From positions 682,001 to 746,000 of the forward strand of contig NZ_JAKZLC010000001.1 in NCBI RefSeq assembly GCF_022808815.1: 64,000 nt of DNA, in the 5' to 3' direction. Position numbers and translations under genes: made by a program. The notes under the pieces are model-generated. The model did not search any database and was not told where the DNA came from. It worked only from the letters and a program-made list of their open reading frames with translations. This DNA comes from Geothrix paludis (GTDB lineage Bacteria > Acidobacteriota > Holophagae > Holophagales > Holophagaceae). Of this stretch, positions 32,713 to 41,362 are shown piece by piece (positions within the stretch are counted from its first letter, which is position 1; every line of letters starts with the position of its first letter).

Positions 32713-34011
32713 TTATTCTGATTGGTTGGATAAATCAGGCATGGATGAGCCCTGGAGATTCAGGGACAGGCCCGCAGGACCGACCTCCGGGACCGCCTCC
32801 ACGCTGGCAAGCTTCTTTTCCATCTGGTCCCGCCGGGCCGCAACATCCCCCAGCTTGCCGCTGGCCTCCTCCAGCTTCCTCTGGACCGCCGCCAGCGCCG
32901 CGCCGAACCGCCCGAACTCCGCCTTCACCTGGCCGAGCACCTTCCAGATCTCGCTGGTCTGCCGGCTGATGGCCAGGGTCTTGAAGCCCACTTGGAGGCT
33001 GTTGAGGAAGGCCGTGAGGGTCGTGGGACCCACCAGGATGACCTTGCATTCGCGCTGCAACCGCTCGAAGAGGCCCGGACGGCGGAGCACCTCGGCGTAG
33101 AGCCCCTCGAAGGGAAGGAAGAGCAGCCCGAAGTCCGTGCTGCTCGGCGGCGCGATGTACTTGTCGCGGATGTCGCGGGCCTGGGAGAGCAGCCGGGTCT
33201 CCAGGGCCCTCCCGGCGGCTTCCACCGACACCAGGTCGCCCGCCTCGTAGGCCTCCATGAGGCGCTGGTAGTCCTCCAGGGGAAACTTGGCATCGATGGG
33301 TAGCCAGACCGGGCCGTTTTCGTCAGGTCCGGGCAGCTTCACCGCGAACTCGACCACCTCCGGTGACCTTGGCCGGATGTGGACGTTGGCCTGGTACTGC
33401 CCCGGGGAGAGGAACTGTTCGAGCAGGGCCCCCAGCTGCGCCTCGCCCAGGACGCCTCTGGCCTTCACATTGGTCAGGGCCCGCTTGAGCCCGCCCACGT
33501 CCTGGGCCAGTCCTTGCATCTCGCCCAAGCCGCGCTGCACCTGCTCCAGCCGCTGGGCCACCAGGTTGAAGCTCTCGCCCAGGCGCTTCTCCAGGGCCTC
33601 GTGGAGCTTCTCGTCCACGGTGCGGCGCATCTGCTCGAGCTTCGCCTCATTGGCCGCCTGGATGGCGTCGAGGCGCTCTTGGACCTGCTGCTGGACCTGC
33701 CCAAGCTGGGCCCCCTGTTCAGCGCGGGAGGACCGCAGGGCCTCCTGGATCGTGGCCGAAAGCTGACGGAACCCTTCCGCCAACTTTTCGGCCTGAGCCG
33801 CCCGGAGTTCTCCGAGCTCCGCCAGGAGGGGCCGGATCTGGGCCGCGAGCGCCTGGTGCGATTCGGCCCGGTCCCTGGAAGCCAGCTCCTCGGCGTGGCG
33901 CCGCAGGGCTTCGAAGGGGGCAGGATCCGCGGGTGCCCGGCGCATGGCCGACCACGCGGCGAAGAGGGCAGCCAGACACGCGAGGAGGGAGAGGGCGAGG
34001 GGAAGGCTCAT
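32713..34011 (-). CDS. rmuC: DNA recombination protein RmuC
   Basis: A 432-residue RmuC protein. It has an N-terminal hydrophobic segment (about 1-22), a long coiled coil (about 50-165), and the RmuC core: 'GEAQLGALLEQFLSPGQYQANVHI', 'WLPIDAKFPLEDYQRLMEAYE', 'RDIRDKYIAPPSSTDFGLLFLPFEGLYAEVLRR' and 'VILVGPTTLTAFLNSLQVGF'. The family limits inversions at inverted repeats in E. coli. It starts 6 bases after tsaE and is the last gene of the run 39143-32713. Confidence 0.95.
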   Translation of the reverse strand: MSLPLALSLLACLAALFAAWSAMRRAPADPAPFEALRRHAEELASRDRAESHQALAAQIRPLLAELGELRAAQAEKLAEGFRQLSATIQEALRSSRAEQGAQLGQVQQQVQERLDAIQAANEAKLEQMRRTVDEKLHEALEKRLGESFNLVAQRLEQVQRGLGEMQGLAQDVGGLKRALTNVKARGVLGEAQLGALLEQFLSPGQYQANVHIRPRSPEVVEFAVKLPGPDENGPVWLPIDAKFPLEDYQRLMEAYEAGDLVSVEAAGRALETRLLSQARDIRDKYIAPPSSTDFGLLFLPFEGLYAEVLRRPGLFERLQRECKVILVGPTTLTAFLNSLQVGFKTLAISRQTSEIWKVLGQVKAEFGRFGAALAAVQRKLEEASGKLGDVAARRDQMEKKLASVEAVPEVGPAGLSLNLQGSSMPDLSNQSE

Positions 34012-34017
34012 GCCCCA

Positions 34018-34452
34018 TCATCGTCCGATGGATCCGCCAGGGAGTGTCCATTCGGCCCGGCGGCCTTCACCTTCGGGGACCAGCAACAGCTCGGCCACCC
34101 AATCCGTGGGCCAGGGGCCGCCCTGACCCGCCCACTCGACCACCAGCCGATCCTCGGGCCCGATGGTCTCCTCGAGCCCCAGGGACCAGGCGCCTTCGGG
34201 GCCCGGCCGGTAGAGATCCAGGTGGAAGAGGCGTCCTGCCGGCAGGCCGTAGCGGTGGAGCACGGCGTAGGTGGGCGAGGCCACCTCGTCCGGATCGCCG
34301 CCCAACCCCCGCAGGAAGCCCCGGGTCCAGGTGGTCTTGCCCGCGCCAAGCTCACCCCGCAGCAGCCAGGTTCCGCCCGGCGGCGTCACCTGGGCCAAGG
34401 CCTCGCCCAGGGCCTCGGTGGCGGCATCGTCGGCGAGGTACCGCTCAGCCAC
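34018..34452 (-). CDS. tsaE: tRNA t6A biosynthesis ATPase TsaE
   Basis: A 144-residue ATPase of the TsaBDE complex that makes t6A at position 37 of ANN-reading tRNAs. Walker A is in 'LRGELGAGKTTWTRGFLRGLG', followed by 'VASPTYAVLHRYGL', 'LFHLDLYRPG' and 'VVEWAGQG'. The GTG start at 34452 (VAERYLADDAA) overlaps the nnr stop. A longer frame to 34764 is antisense to nnr without homology. Translation coupling with nnr and rmuC is likely. Confidence 0.94.
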   Translation of the reverse strand: MAERYLADDAATEALGEALAQVTPPGGTWLLRGELGAGKTTWTRGFLRGLGGDPDEVASPTYAVLHRYGLPAGRLFHLDLYRPGPEGAWSLGLEETIGPEDRLVVEWAGQGGPWPTDWVAELLLVPEGEGRRAEWTLPGGSIGR

Positions 34453-35839
34453 GCAGCAGCTCCGGCAACTGGTCCGCCAGATCCCGCGGCAGCAGGCCCG
34501 CCCCCGGAAGGAGATCGGCGGCGGCGCCATGGAACCAGGCCGCGGCGGCCACGGCCTCCCGCATGGGCAGCCCCTGGGCGCGGAAGCCCGCCACCATGCC
34601 TGCCAGCAGGTCGCCGCTGCCCCCGGTGGCCAGACCCGGATGGCCCGTGGGATTGATCCACAGATCCTCGCTGGCGCCACCGGCCAGCACGCTCTGGGCG
34701 CCCTTGAGCAGCAGGACGCCGGGCTTGCCGGCGGCCACCTGCCGGGCCTGGGCCAGGCGCTCATCCATCAGCAACGGCCGGGGCAGCCGGAACAGGCGCG
34801 CGAACTCGCCGGGGTGGGGCGTGATGGCGGTCCCCGGCCGTTCCATCCAGCGCCCTCCTTCACCTTCTTTCAGGGCGGACGCGTCCAGCACCAGGGGCCC
34901 GTCCCAGTCGGGCACCTGGGAGATGCCGCCCGGACCGGCGAGGAGGACATCGGCCTCGGGCGGCACGCTCCCCTGCCAGGGTCGCACCATGGCCTCGGGC
35001 ACCTGAGCGGCCACCTCGGCGCGAACCTCAGGGTCCGTCAACACGGTCACGAGGCCCGCGCCTACGCGCAGGGCTCCCAGGGCCGAGAGCACCGCGGCGC
35101 CGCTCATGCCCAGGCTGCCCGCACGGATGGCCACGTGCCCGAAGCTACCCTTGTGGGCGTCCCAGGCGCGCGGGGGGAGCGCGGGGCGTTCCAGAAGGTG
35201 CAGGGCGGTCTTGGGCGTCCGGCCGAGGGGGATGGGCACCACGGTGATGTGGCCGCAGGCCTCCCGCGCGGGCATCAGGCCATGGCAGACCTTGCGGTGC
35301 CCGAAGCAGGCCGTCCGTGTCGCGCGAATGGCTTCGCCCGGGATCTCCGCAGAGCTTGGGTCCAGGCCGGAGGGCAGGTCCAGGGCGAGCACCGGGAGGC
35401 CGGAAGCGTTCAGGGCGCGCGCCCAGGCCAGGGCCGCCCCTTCCAGGGGCCGTGTGGTGCCCAGGCCAAAGAGCCCATCCACCACCCATCCCCGCCAGAG
35501 CTGCATGGCTTCCATGGGAGCCGCCGAGGTGCGGATCTCGCCCCCGAGCCCCTTCCAGAGGCGAGCCTGGTGGGCCGCGTCGCCGCGCCACCCCGGCTGC
35601 GCCGAGGGGGACCACACGGACACCTCCCGGCCCTCCAGGCGCGCGAGGCGGGCCAGGGCCAGGGCGTCGCCGCCGTTGTTGCCCGGGCCCGCCAGCACAT
35701 GCACGGATTCGCCTGCGGGGATCAGGGCCAGGGCCCCGAGGGCGGCATGTTCCTGGAGCACCAGGGACGGGATGCCCCAGCCTTCGATGGCCTGGCGCTC
35801 CGCGGCCCGCATGTCGTCGGCGGTGAGGAGGGGGATCAT
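34445..35839 (-). CDS. nnr: Bifunctional NAD(P)HX epimerase/dehydratase
   Basis: A 464-residue repair enzyme with two domains. The N-terminal epimerase (about 1-205; YjeF_N) shows 'VHVLAGPGNNGGDALALARL' and 'DGLFGLGTTRPLEG' with 'LDLPSGLDPSS'. The C-terminal dehydratase (about 225-464) has 'DAHKGSFGHVAIRAGSLGMSGAAVLS', 'VLDASAL', 'ITPHPGEFARLF' and 'GLATGGSGDLLAGMVAGF'. It converts damaged NAD(P)H hydrates back to NAD(P)H. It overlaps tsaE (GTG start), a common pairing in bacteria. Confidence 0.96.
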   Translation of the reverse strand: MIPLLTADDMRAAERQAIEGWGIPSLVLQEHAALGALALIPAGESVHVLAGPGNNGGDALALARLARLEGREVSVWSPSAQPGWRGDAAHQARLWKGLGGEIRTSAAPMEAMQLWRGWVVDGLFGLGTTRPLEGAALAWARALNASGLPVLALDLPSGLDPSSAEIPGEAIRATRTACFGHRKVCHGLMPAREACGHITVVPIPLGRTPKTALHLLERPALPPRAWDAHKGSFGHVAIRAGSLGMSGAAVLSALGALRVGAGLVTVLTDPEVRAEVAAQVPEAMVRPWQGSVPPEADVLLAGPGGISQVPDWDGPLVLDASALKEGEGGRWMERPGTAITPHPGEFARLFRLPRPLLMDERLAQARQVAAGKPGVLLLKGAQSVLAGGASEDLWINPTGHPGLATGGSGDLLAGMVAGFRAQGLPMREAVAAAAWFHGAAADLLPGAGLLPRDLADQLPELLRG

Positions 35840-35848
35840 GGGAGCAGT

Positions 35849-36430
35849 CTAAGGCTCTTCAGCCAGATATGCCCGGAGTGCCTTCGGATAGAGTTCCATC
35901 TCCGCCGCATAGACCCGCCTCTGGAGATCCTCGGGGGTGTCGCCAGAAAGGACGGGGACCCGCATCTGGTCCAGAATCCGGCCGTGGTCGTACTCGGCAT
36001 CCACCAGGTGCACGGTAGCTCCGGACTCGGCTTCGCCGGCTTCCAGGACGGCCCGGTGGACATGCATGCCGTACATGCCGGGCCCGCCGAACCGGGGCAG
36101 CAGGCCCGGGTGGATGTTGAGGATCCGCCCCTCCCAGCGCCGGGGCACCATCAGCTTCTTCAGCCAGCCGCAGAGGCAGATGACCTCCGCGCCGGCCCTT
36201 TCCGCCTCCCGGTAGCAGGCCTCCGAGAAGGCCTCGTCCGAGTCGAAGTCCTTCCGGACGACTGAGACCGTGGGCAACCCCTCCGCCTCGAGCCGGGGGA
36301 TGCCCCCGGCCTTGGCGGTGGAGGCGAGGCCCAGGACTGGAACGGCAGGCACACGGCCCTCCTGGCAGGCCCTGAGCAGGTTCAGGGCGTTGCCGCCGGT
36401 GCCGGAGATGAAGAGCGCGATCCGCTTCAC
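35849..36430 (-). CDS. purN: Phosphoribosylglycinamide formyltransferase
   Basis: A 193-residue purine enzyme that transfers formyl from 10-formyl-THF to GAR. It shows '[16 protein letters not shown]', '[17 protein letters not shown]', '[19 protein letters not shown]' with the catalytic Asn and His, and '[17 protein letters not shown]' with the Asp. The GTG start at 36430 overlaps the pta stop (GTGA). The longer frame is antisense to pta and not real. Confidence 0.95.
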   Translation of the reverse strand: MKRIALFISGTGGNALNLLRACQEGRVPAVPVLGLASTAKAGGIPRLEAEGLPTVSVVRKDFDSDEAFSEACYREAERAGAEVICLCGWLKKLMVPRRWEGRILNIHPGLLPRFGGPGMYGMHVHRAVLEAGEAESGATVHLVDAEYDHGRILDQMRVPVLSGDTPEDLQRRVYAAEMELYPKALRAYLAEEP

Positions 36431-37431
36431 TGGAGGGCCGTCAGCACGGCCACGTCCGCGATGTCCTGGGGGCTGCAGCCGCGGCTGAGGTCGTTGGCCG
36501 GGCGGGCCAGCCCCTGGAGCAGCGGGCCCAGGGCCACGGCGCCGCCCAGGCGCTCGGTGAGCTTGTAGGAGATGTTCCCGGCGTCCAGATCGGGGAACAC
36601 CAGGACGTTGGCCCGGCCCGCCACCGGGGAGCCCGGCGCCTTCCGCTGGCCCACGGAGGCCAGGAGCGCGGCGTCTGCCTGCAGCTCGCCATCCACGGCC
36701 AGGTTCGGCGCCCGCTCCTTGATGAGGGCCAGGGCGGCGCGTACCTTGTCCACCCGGGCATGCTCGGCGGAGCCGCGGGTGGAGAAGCTCAGCAGGGCCA
36801 CGCGGGGCTCCACGTCCAGCACCCGGCGGGCATTCTCCGCGGAAGCCAGGGCGATGTCCGCCAGCTGCTCGGGCGTCGGATCCGGCACCACGGCGCAATC
36901 CGCGAAGATCATGGCGCCCTGCTCACCGAAGGCGGTATCGGGATGGATCATCAGGAAGAAGCTGGAGACGGTCTTGATGCCGGGCGCGGCGCCGATGGCT
37001 TGGAGGCAGGCCCGCACCGTTTCCGCGGTGGTGTTCAGCGCGCCCGCCACCATGCCGTTGCAGGAGCCCGCCTGCACCATCATGGCGCCGAACCAGAGCG
37101 GGTTCTTCACGGCCTCCAGCGCCTGGGCCTCCGTGATGCCCTTGGACTTCCGGCGCTCGAAGTAGGCCCCGGCCAGCTCGGGCAGCAGGGGGCTGGCGAG
37201 GGGATCCACCATCGTCGCCCCCTTCAGTGAGAGCCCCTGGGCTCCGCCCCGCTTCGCCATGTCGGCTGGATCCCCCAGCAGGGTGATGCGGCAGAGCCCC
37301 TGATCGAGCAGCAGCTGGGCGGCCTGGAGGGTCCGGTCATCCCGGCCCTCGGGCAGGACGATGTGGCGCTTGAGGACCTTGGCGCGATCGCGGAAGCGCG
37401 CCATCCAGCGGGCGTGATTGGCGTGGCTCAT
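36427..37431 (-). CDS. pta: Phosphate acetyltransferase, single-domain
   Basis: A 334-residue Pta that interconverts acetyl-CoA and acetyl phosphate. It shows '[20 protein letters not shown]', '[31 protein letters not shown]', '[38 protein letters not shown]', and '[41 protein letters not shown]'. It lacks the N-terminal regulatory domain of E. coli Pta. ATG at 37431 follows GGAG. It overlaps both neighbours by four bases. No ackA lies next to it. Confidence 0.96.
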   Translation of the reverse strand: MSHANHARWMARFRDRAKVLKRHIVLPEGRDDRTLQAAQLLLDQGLCRITLLGDPADMAKRGGAQGLSLKGATMVDPLASPLLPELAGAYFERRKSKGITEAQALEAVKNPLWFGAMMVQAGSCNGMVAGALNTTAETVRACLQAIGAAPGIKTVSSFFLMIHPDTAFGEQGAMIFADCAVVPDPTPEQLADIALASAENARRVLDVEPRVALLSFSTRGSAEHARVDKVRAALALIKERAPNLAVDGELQADAALLASVGQRKAPGSPVAGRANVLVFPDLDAGNISYKLTERLGGAVALGPLLQGLARPANDLSRGCSPQDIADVAVLTALQ

Positions 37432-37790
37432 GGGAGTCTCCGGTGTCGGGTGGAGGGTTTGGGTGAGGGCGGGTCCGCCAGGAAGAGATGCGGGTCCTGG
37501 CCCGTCCGGTCGCAAAACGTGTCCGCCAGGCTGGGTGCGCCAGAGCTTGGCTCGTCGAGGTACACGGTTTCGACGCGGTGCATGGGCAGGAAGCGGGTGC
37601 TGAGGGCCACCTGGTCGGTCTGGCCCGTGCGGACCAGGGTGAGGACCTCCGCCCAGGGCGCGAGGTCGACGCCCCGGATGGCGATGCCCGCGGCCTCGAG
37701 CCCCAGGAGCCTGCCCCACACCCGCTCCCGCGGGGAATGCAGCACCACCACCACGAGATCGCCAGAACGGAAGGGCATGGACAGAGGCAT
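37428..37790 (-). CDS. Small protein of unknown function coupled to pta
   Basis: A 120-residue protein that begins [20 protein letters not shown] and has an Sm/SH3-like beta barrel look: '[32 protein letters not shown]', then '[20 protein letters not shown]'. The C-terminus is proline- and charge-rich. No family is recognised with confidence. Its stop overlaps the pta start (ATGA), so it is translated with pta, purN and nnr. Confidence 0.68.
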   Translation of the reverse strand: MPLSMPFRSGDLVVVVLHSPRERVWGRLLGLEAAGIAIRGVDLAPWAEVLTLVRTGQTDQVALSTRFLPMHRVETVYLDEPSSGAPSLADTFCDRTGQDPHLFLADPPSPKPSTRHRRLP

Positions 37791-37811
37791 GGGTCGGCTC
37801 CAGGTCGATTC

Positions 37812-39143
37812 TTACAGGGCCGGACCTTCGACGATGAGGCGGCCTTCGGTGAAGCCCTCCATCGCCCACCGGGGACCTTCGAATCCGTTGCCGCTGGCCC
37901 GCACCCCGCCGAACGGGGCCGCGTCCAGGCGGAAGGTGGGCGGCAGGTTCAGCAGGACGCCGCCGGCCCGCAGCCTCGCCTCCGCCAGGCGGAGGTGCCG
38001 CTGGTCCCGGCTGTAGGCGCTGGCCCGCAGACCATAGCGCGTGGCGGCTGCCCGATCGAGGCCCTCCTCGAAGCTGTCCACGGGCGTGAGCACCGTGATG
38101 GGGGAGAAAGCCTCCTCGCATTGGAAGGGGTCGTCCTCGGGCAGGCCCGCGAGGATGGCGGGCGGTAACAGCGCCCCCTGCCGGGATCCGCGCAGAAGCA
38201 CCTCGGCGCCCGCGGCCACCGCCCGGTCGAGGCCCTCGTCCATGCGACGGGCCGTGGCCTCGTCGATGAGGGGGCCGACCACCGTGGCGGGATCCATGGG
38301 ATCGCCCACGGGCAGGGCCGTCACGGCCGCCACGAAGGCCGGAGCGAAAGCCTCCCAGAGATTCCGGTGCACATAGATCCGCTGGGCCTTGGAACAGCTC
38401 TGCCCTGCCCCGGCCACGGCGGCGGGCGCCAGCGCACGGGCCACGGCCGCCGCGTCCACGCCTTCATCTACCACCACGGCGCCGTTGCCGCCCAGTTCCA
38501 GCAGCAGCCGCTTGCCGGCCAGCATCTGCTCCAGGTGCCGCCCCACCCGCTCGGAGCCGGTGAAGCTCACCGCCGCGATGCGCGGGTCCTTCGCCAGGGC
38601 CTCGGCCGCGGCCGGATCCGGGGGCGCCAACTGAAGCAGATCGTCGGGCGCTCCGATATCCCGGCGGGCCGCCTCGAACGTGTCCCAGAGCAGCTTCGAG
38701 GTGAGAGGCGCCTGGGGGCACGGCTTCCAGATGGCACTGCAGCCCGCGGCCAGGGCCGGTCCGAGCTTGTGGATCGCCAGGTTCACGGGGAAGTTGAAGG
38801 GCGTGATCGCCAGGACGGGGCCCAAAGGAAAGCGGCGGAGGACCGCCCGGCAGCCGTCGGCGCCAGCCATCAGGTCGTAGGGCACCGTCTCCTCCCCGAA
38901 GGTTCCGACCGCCTCGGCGGTGGCCCGCAGGGTCGCCTCGGCCCGACCCACCTCGCCCCGCGCCAGGGTGATGGGCTTGCCGGTCTCCTGCGTGAGGAGA
39001 CGCGCGAGGTCCTCCCGCCTGCGACTCAGCTCGTCGAGCCAGGCGTCGATGAGCCGCCTCCGCTCCAGGCGCGTGGTTTCCCGCCACGCCTCGAAGGAAC
39101 CCAGGGCAGCTTCCACCAAGCGATCCCCCGCCGCTGTCACCAT
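37812..39143 (-). CDS. NAD(P)-dependent aldehyde dehydrogenase
   Basis: A 443-residue ALDH. It shows '[29 protein letters not shown]', '[15 protein letters not shown]', '[13 protein letters not shown]' (catalytic Glu) and '[15 protein letters not shown]' (catalytic Cys). The C-terminal '[20 protein letters not shown]' and '[23 protein letters not shown]' match the family. ALDHs commonly run near 480 residues, so this is slightly short at the N-terminus. Substrate is unknown. It is probably the first gene of the run 39143-32713, as 21 bases separate it from the small unknown gene. Confidence 0.92.
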   Translation of the reverse strand: MVTAAGDRLVEAALGSFEAWRETTRLERRRLIDAWLDELSRRREDLARLLTQETGKPITLARGEVGRAEATLRATAEAVGTFGEETVPYDLMAGADGCRAVLRRFPLGPVLAITPFNFPVNLAIHKLGPALAAGCSAIWKPCPQAPLTSKLLWDTFEAARRDIGAPDDLLQLAPPDPAAAEALAKDPRIAAVSFTGSERVGRHLEQMLAGKRLLLELGGNGAVVVDEGVDAAAVARALAPAAVAGAGQSCSKAQRIYVHRNLWEAFAPAFVAAVTALPVGDPMDPATVVGPLIDEATARRMDEGLDRAVAAGAEVLLRGSRQGALLPPAILAGLPEDDPFQCEEAFSPITVLTPVDSFEEGLDRAAATRYGLRASAYSRDQRHLRLAEARLRAGGVLLNLPPTFRLDAAPFGGVRASGNGFEGPRWAMEGFTEGRLIVEGPAL

Positions 39144-39287
39144 GGTCGATCCTCCAGGAAAGGCCCAAGCCGCGCCCCGTCGCGCTCCAGATTACCCCCG
39201 GCCGGGGGCCCGGCGATTTGAGGGCGGTCACATCCGTGCCAGCGGGGCCTTGGCAGGCTGCGCTAGAATCGGGACAGGAGCACTCCC

Positions 39288-39473
39288 ATGACCAAGCCAC
39301 TCGTCCCCGCCGATCTCCTCAAGCAGGTCCAGGCCGCGGACAAGCCGGTTCAGGTGGCCAGCGCCGGAAAGCCGAAGGCCGATGCCCACCCCAAGCCCGT
39401 GGCCAAAGCCTCCGCCCGCCCCCAGGGCAAGAGCAGCGTCGCCCACACGCGCATGAGCAACCGCGGGAAATAG
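39288..39473 (+). CDS. Small basic protein of unknown function
   Basis: A 61-residue, lysine- and proline-rich protein (MTKPLVPADLLKQVQAADKP...), with a basic tail ending RMSNRGK. There is a good GGAG upstream, and the gene is bounded by the ALDH start and the MgtC/DUF4010 gene. It is probably unstructured for most of its length. Small frames in GC-rich DNA can be accidental, so confidence is moderate; the Shine-Dalgarno match and the lack of an alternative gene in this gap support it. Confidence 0.55.
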   Translation: MTKPLVPADLLKQVQAADKPVQVASAGKPKADAHPKPVAKASARPQGKSSVAHTRMSNRGK

Positions 39474-39491
39474 CGCCGGCGGGCGCAGGCT

Positions 39492-40793
39492 TCAGAGCAC
39501 CACCATCGCCAGAGCCGCCACCAGCGAGGCGGCCAGCATGGCCGTCAGGCGCATGCCGAAGGCACGGCCGCCGGAGATCCACGCGAATCCAGCCTTGGCG
39601 AGGGTGTTCGCGCCGATGGCCAACACGATGGCCAGGACGGCTGTCCGGGAATCCAGGCCGATCGAGTGGACCTGGCTGCTCACGGCCAGGGTGATGGGCG
39701 TCACGTCCGCCAGCCCTGAAATCCCGGCCGTCACCAGCAATCCCCGATCCCCGAACCATGCGCGGGCCGCGGCCGATATCAGCAGGACCGTAGCCAGGGC
39801 CAGACCCCAACCCAGGGCGCGCTTCAGGTGGAAAGGGTTGCGCAGGGGCATGTCATCCGTACCGACGCCGAGGCCCTCGCCGGACCGGTACATCCACCAG
39901 GTCGCAGCCAGCAGGGTCACCACCATGGCGGCCATGGGCAACAGGAGCGGACGGAGGAGGCTCCCCCCGCCGACGACTCCCGCGAGAAAGGCCACACGAA
40001 CCGCCATGGTGGCGCATGCCAGCATCACGGCCACCTGGCCGGCACTCCGCATCGAGGGGTGCTCCCGGGCCTGCCTGGACATCGTGACGGCGACTACCGT
40101 CGAACTGACCATCCCGCCCACCAGGCCCGTCAGCGCGGCTCCCCGTCTGGATCCCAGCACGCGGCTGAGGGCGTACCCGAGGAAATCCACGGACGCCACC
40201 AGAGCCACCATCCACCCCACCTTCTGCGGCGAGAGCACGCCCCACGGATCCAGCACCCGGGAGGGCAGCAGAGGCAGAAGGATGGCGAAGACGAGGAGCA
40301 GCTGCATCGCCGCGATCAGGTCTTCGCGATGGAGCCGGGGGATCCAGGCGCGGATCCAGGGCTTGGACAGCAGGAGCAGGGTCATGATCACGGCCAGCGC
40401 CACCGCCAGCAGCGCGTCCCGGGTGAGGAGCATGCCCAGCAGCGGCGCGGCCAGGGCGGCGACCTCCGTGGTCAGCCCGCGGTCCGGCGAACTGGTCCGG
40501 AAATAGAAGAGGCCGATCAGCACCGCCGCGAAGGCCTGGACGGCGATGGGCATGGCCAGGCTTCCGCCCCCCACCTTCACCGAAATCCAGCCCAGAAGGG
40601 TCAGCAGGGCGAAGGTGCGCGCCCCCAGGGCGCCCTGAAGGCCCTCGATGCGGTCGGTCTCGCGGCGGTTCAGCGCCTCGTGGCTCTCACGGCTCCGCTC
40701 GAAGCCGCTGCTCTCCCGCTCCAGCCCCATCATCAGCCCCAGGGCGGCGGCCATGATGGCTTCCTTCAGGGTGGAGAAGTCGAGGGTCAGCAT
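39492..40793 (-). CDS. MgtC/DUF4010-family membrane protein
   Basis: A 433-residue integral membrane protein with about 12 hydrophobic spans. The N-terminal 'AIMAAALGLMMGLERESSGFER' and 'LGARTFALLTLLGW' belong to the MgtC/SapB type; the C-terminal half ('LGYALSRVLGSRRGAALTGLVGGMVSSTVVAVTMSRQA', 'GLLVTAGISGLADVTPITLAVSS') is DUF4010. Such proteins occur widely; a role in divalent-cation homeostasis is assumed for MgtC but unproven for this fusion. It ends 18 bases from the small basic gene, convergently. Confidence 0.92.
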   Translation of the reverse strand: MLTLDFSTLKEAIMAAALGLMMGLERESSGFERSRESHEALNRRETDRIEGLQGALGARTFALLTLLGWISVKVGGGSLAMPIAVQAFAAVLIGLFYFRTSSPDRGLTTEVAALAAPLLGMLLTRDALLAVALAVIMTLLLLSKPWIRAWIPRLHREDLIAAMQLLLVFAILLPLLPSRVLDPWGVLSPQKVGWMVALVASVDFLGYALSRVLGSRRGAALTGLVGGMVSSTVVAVTMSRQAREHPSMRSAGQVAVMLACATMAVRVAFLAGVVGGGSLLRPLLLPMAAMVVTLLAATWWMYRSGEGLGVGTDDMPLRNPFHLKRALGWGLALATVLLISAAARAWFGDRGLLVTAGISGLADVTPITLAVSSQVHSIGLDSRTAVLAIVLAIGANTLAKAGFAWISGGRAFGMRLTAMLAASLVAALAMVVL

Positions 40794-40812
40794 GGTGCAC
40801 TCCCGATGGTCT

Positions 40813-41286
40813 CTAATCGGCGGGATGCCAGGTTTGGATATAACTGATGCGTTTCAGGACTTCGGAGACCAGGCCGGGAGCGCCCGGACCGAGGCTTCGG
40901 ACCCGGAACTGGTCGGCGCCGGGGAGGTGGACCACATGGACCGCGGCACCACCCGGGAAATCCGGATGCAGGCTGAGAGGGCGGGCCAGGGATTCTAGAT
41001 CCAACTCCTCCAGCCAGTCCTCCGGCAGCGGCTCGATGCGGGCGCCCGGCACCCGTGCGCCGACCTCCCGGGCCTGGACCAGCACCAGGTGCCACCGGCC
41101 CTCCGCTTCCCCGTGCCAGCACAGAAAGGGAGGAAGATCGCCGAACCCGATGCCACCTTTCCGGATCTCCGGCCAGGCCCTCAAGGAAGCCACGCCGGCC
41201 GCGTCCGCCGCCTCCATGGCGAGTGCCCCGAGATCCGGCGAGGCGGGGGGGATCCAGGGTTCCACGCTCCACATGCCGTCGAGCAT
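40813..41286 (-). CDS. Protein of unknown function
   Basis: A 157-residue protein with the start MLDGMWSVEPWIPPASPDL at 41286 (the frame is open to 41436, but this is antisense to bshC). It shows 'KGGIGFGDLPPFLCWHGEAEGRWHLVLVQAREVG' and 'LHPDFPGGAAVHVVHLPGAD', which suggests an alpha/beta fold of unknown kind. There is no signal peptide. It is divergent from the bshC-bshB pair, which starts 77 bases away, and lies 19 bases upstream of the MgtC/DUF4010 gene on the same strand. Confidence 0.62.
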   Translation of the reverse strand: MLDGMWSVEPWIPPASPDLGALAMEAADAAGVASLRAWPEIRKGGIGFGDLPPFLCWHGEAEGRWHLVLVQAREVGARVPGARIEPLPEDWLEELDLESLARPLSLHPDFPGGAAVHVVHLPGADQFRVRSLGPGAPGLVSEVLKRISYIQTWHPAD

Positions 41287-41362
41287 GGCAGATCGGTTAG
41301 GCTGGGCCCATGGGTACGACGCGCCGATTGAGAAGACCCGAGATGAACAGAGGGGGAAGGTC

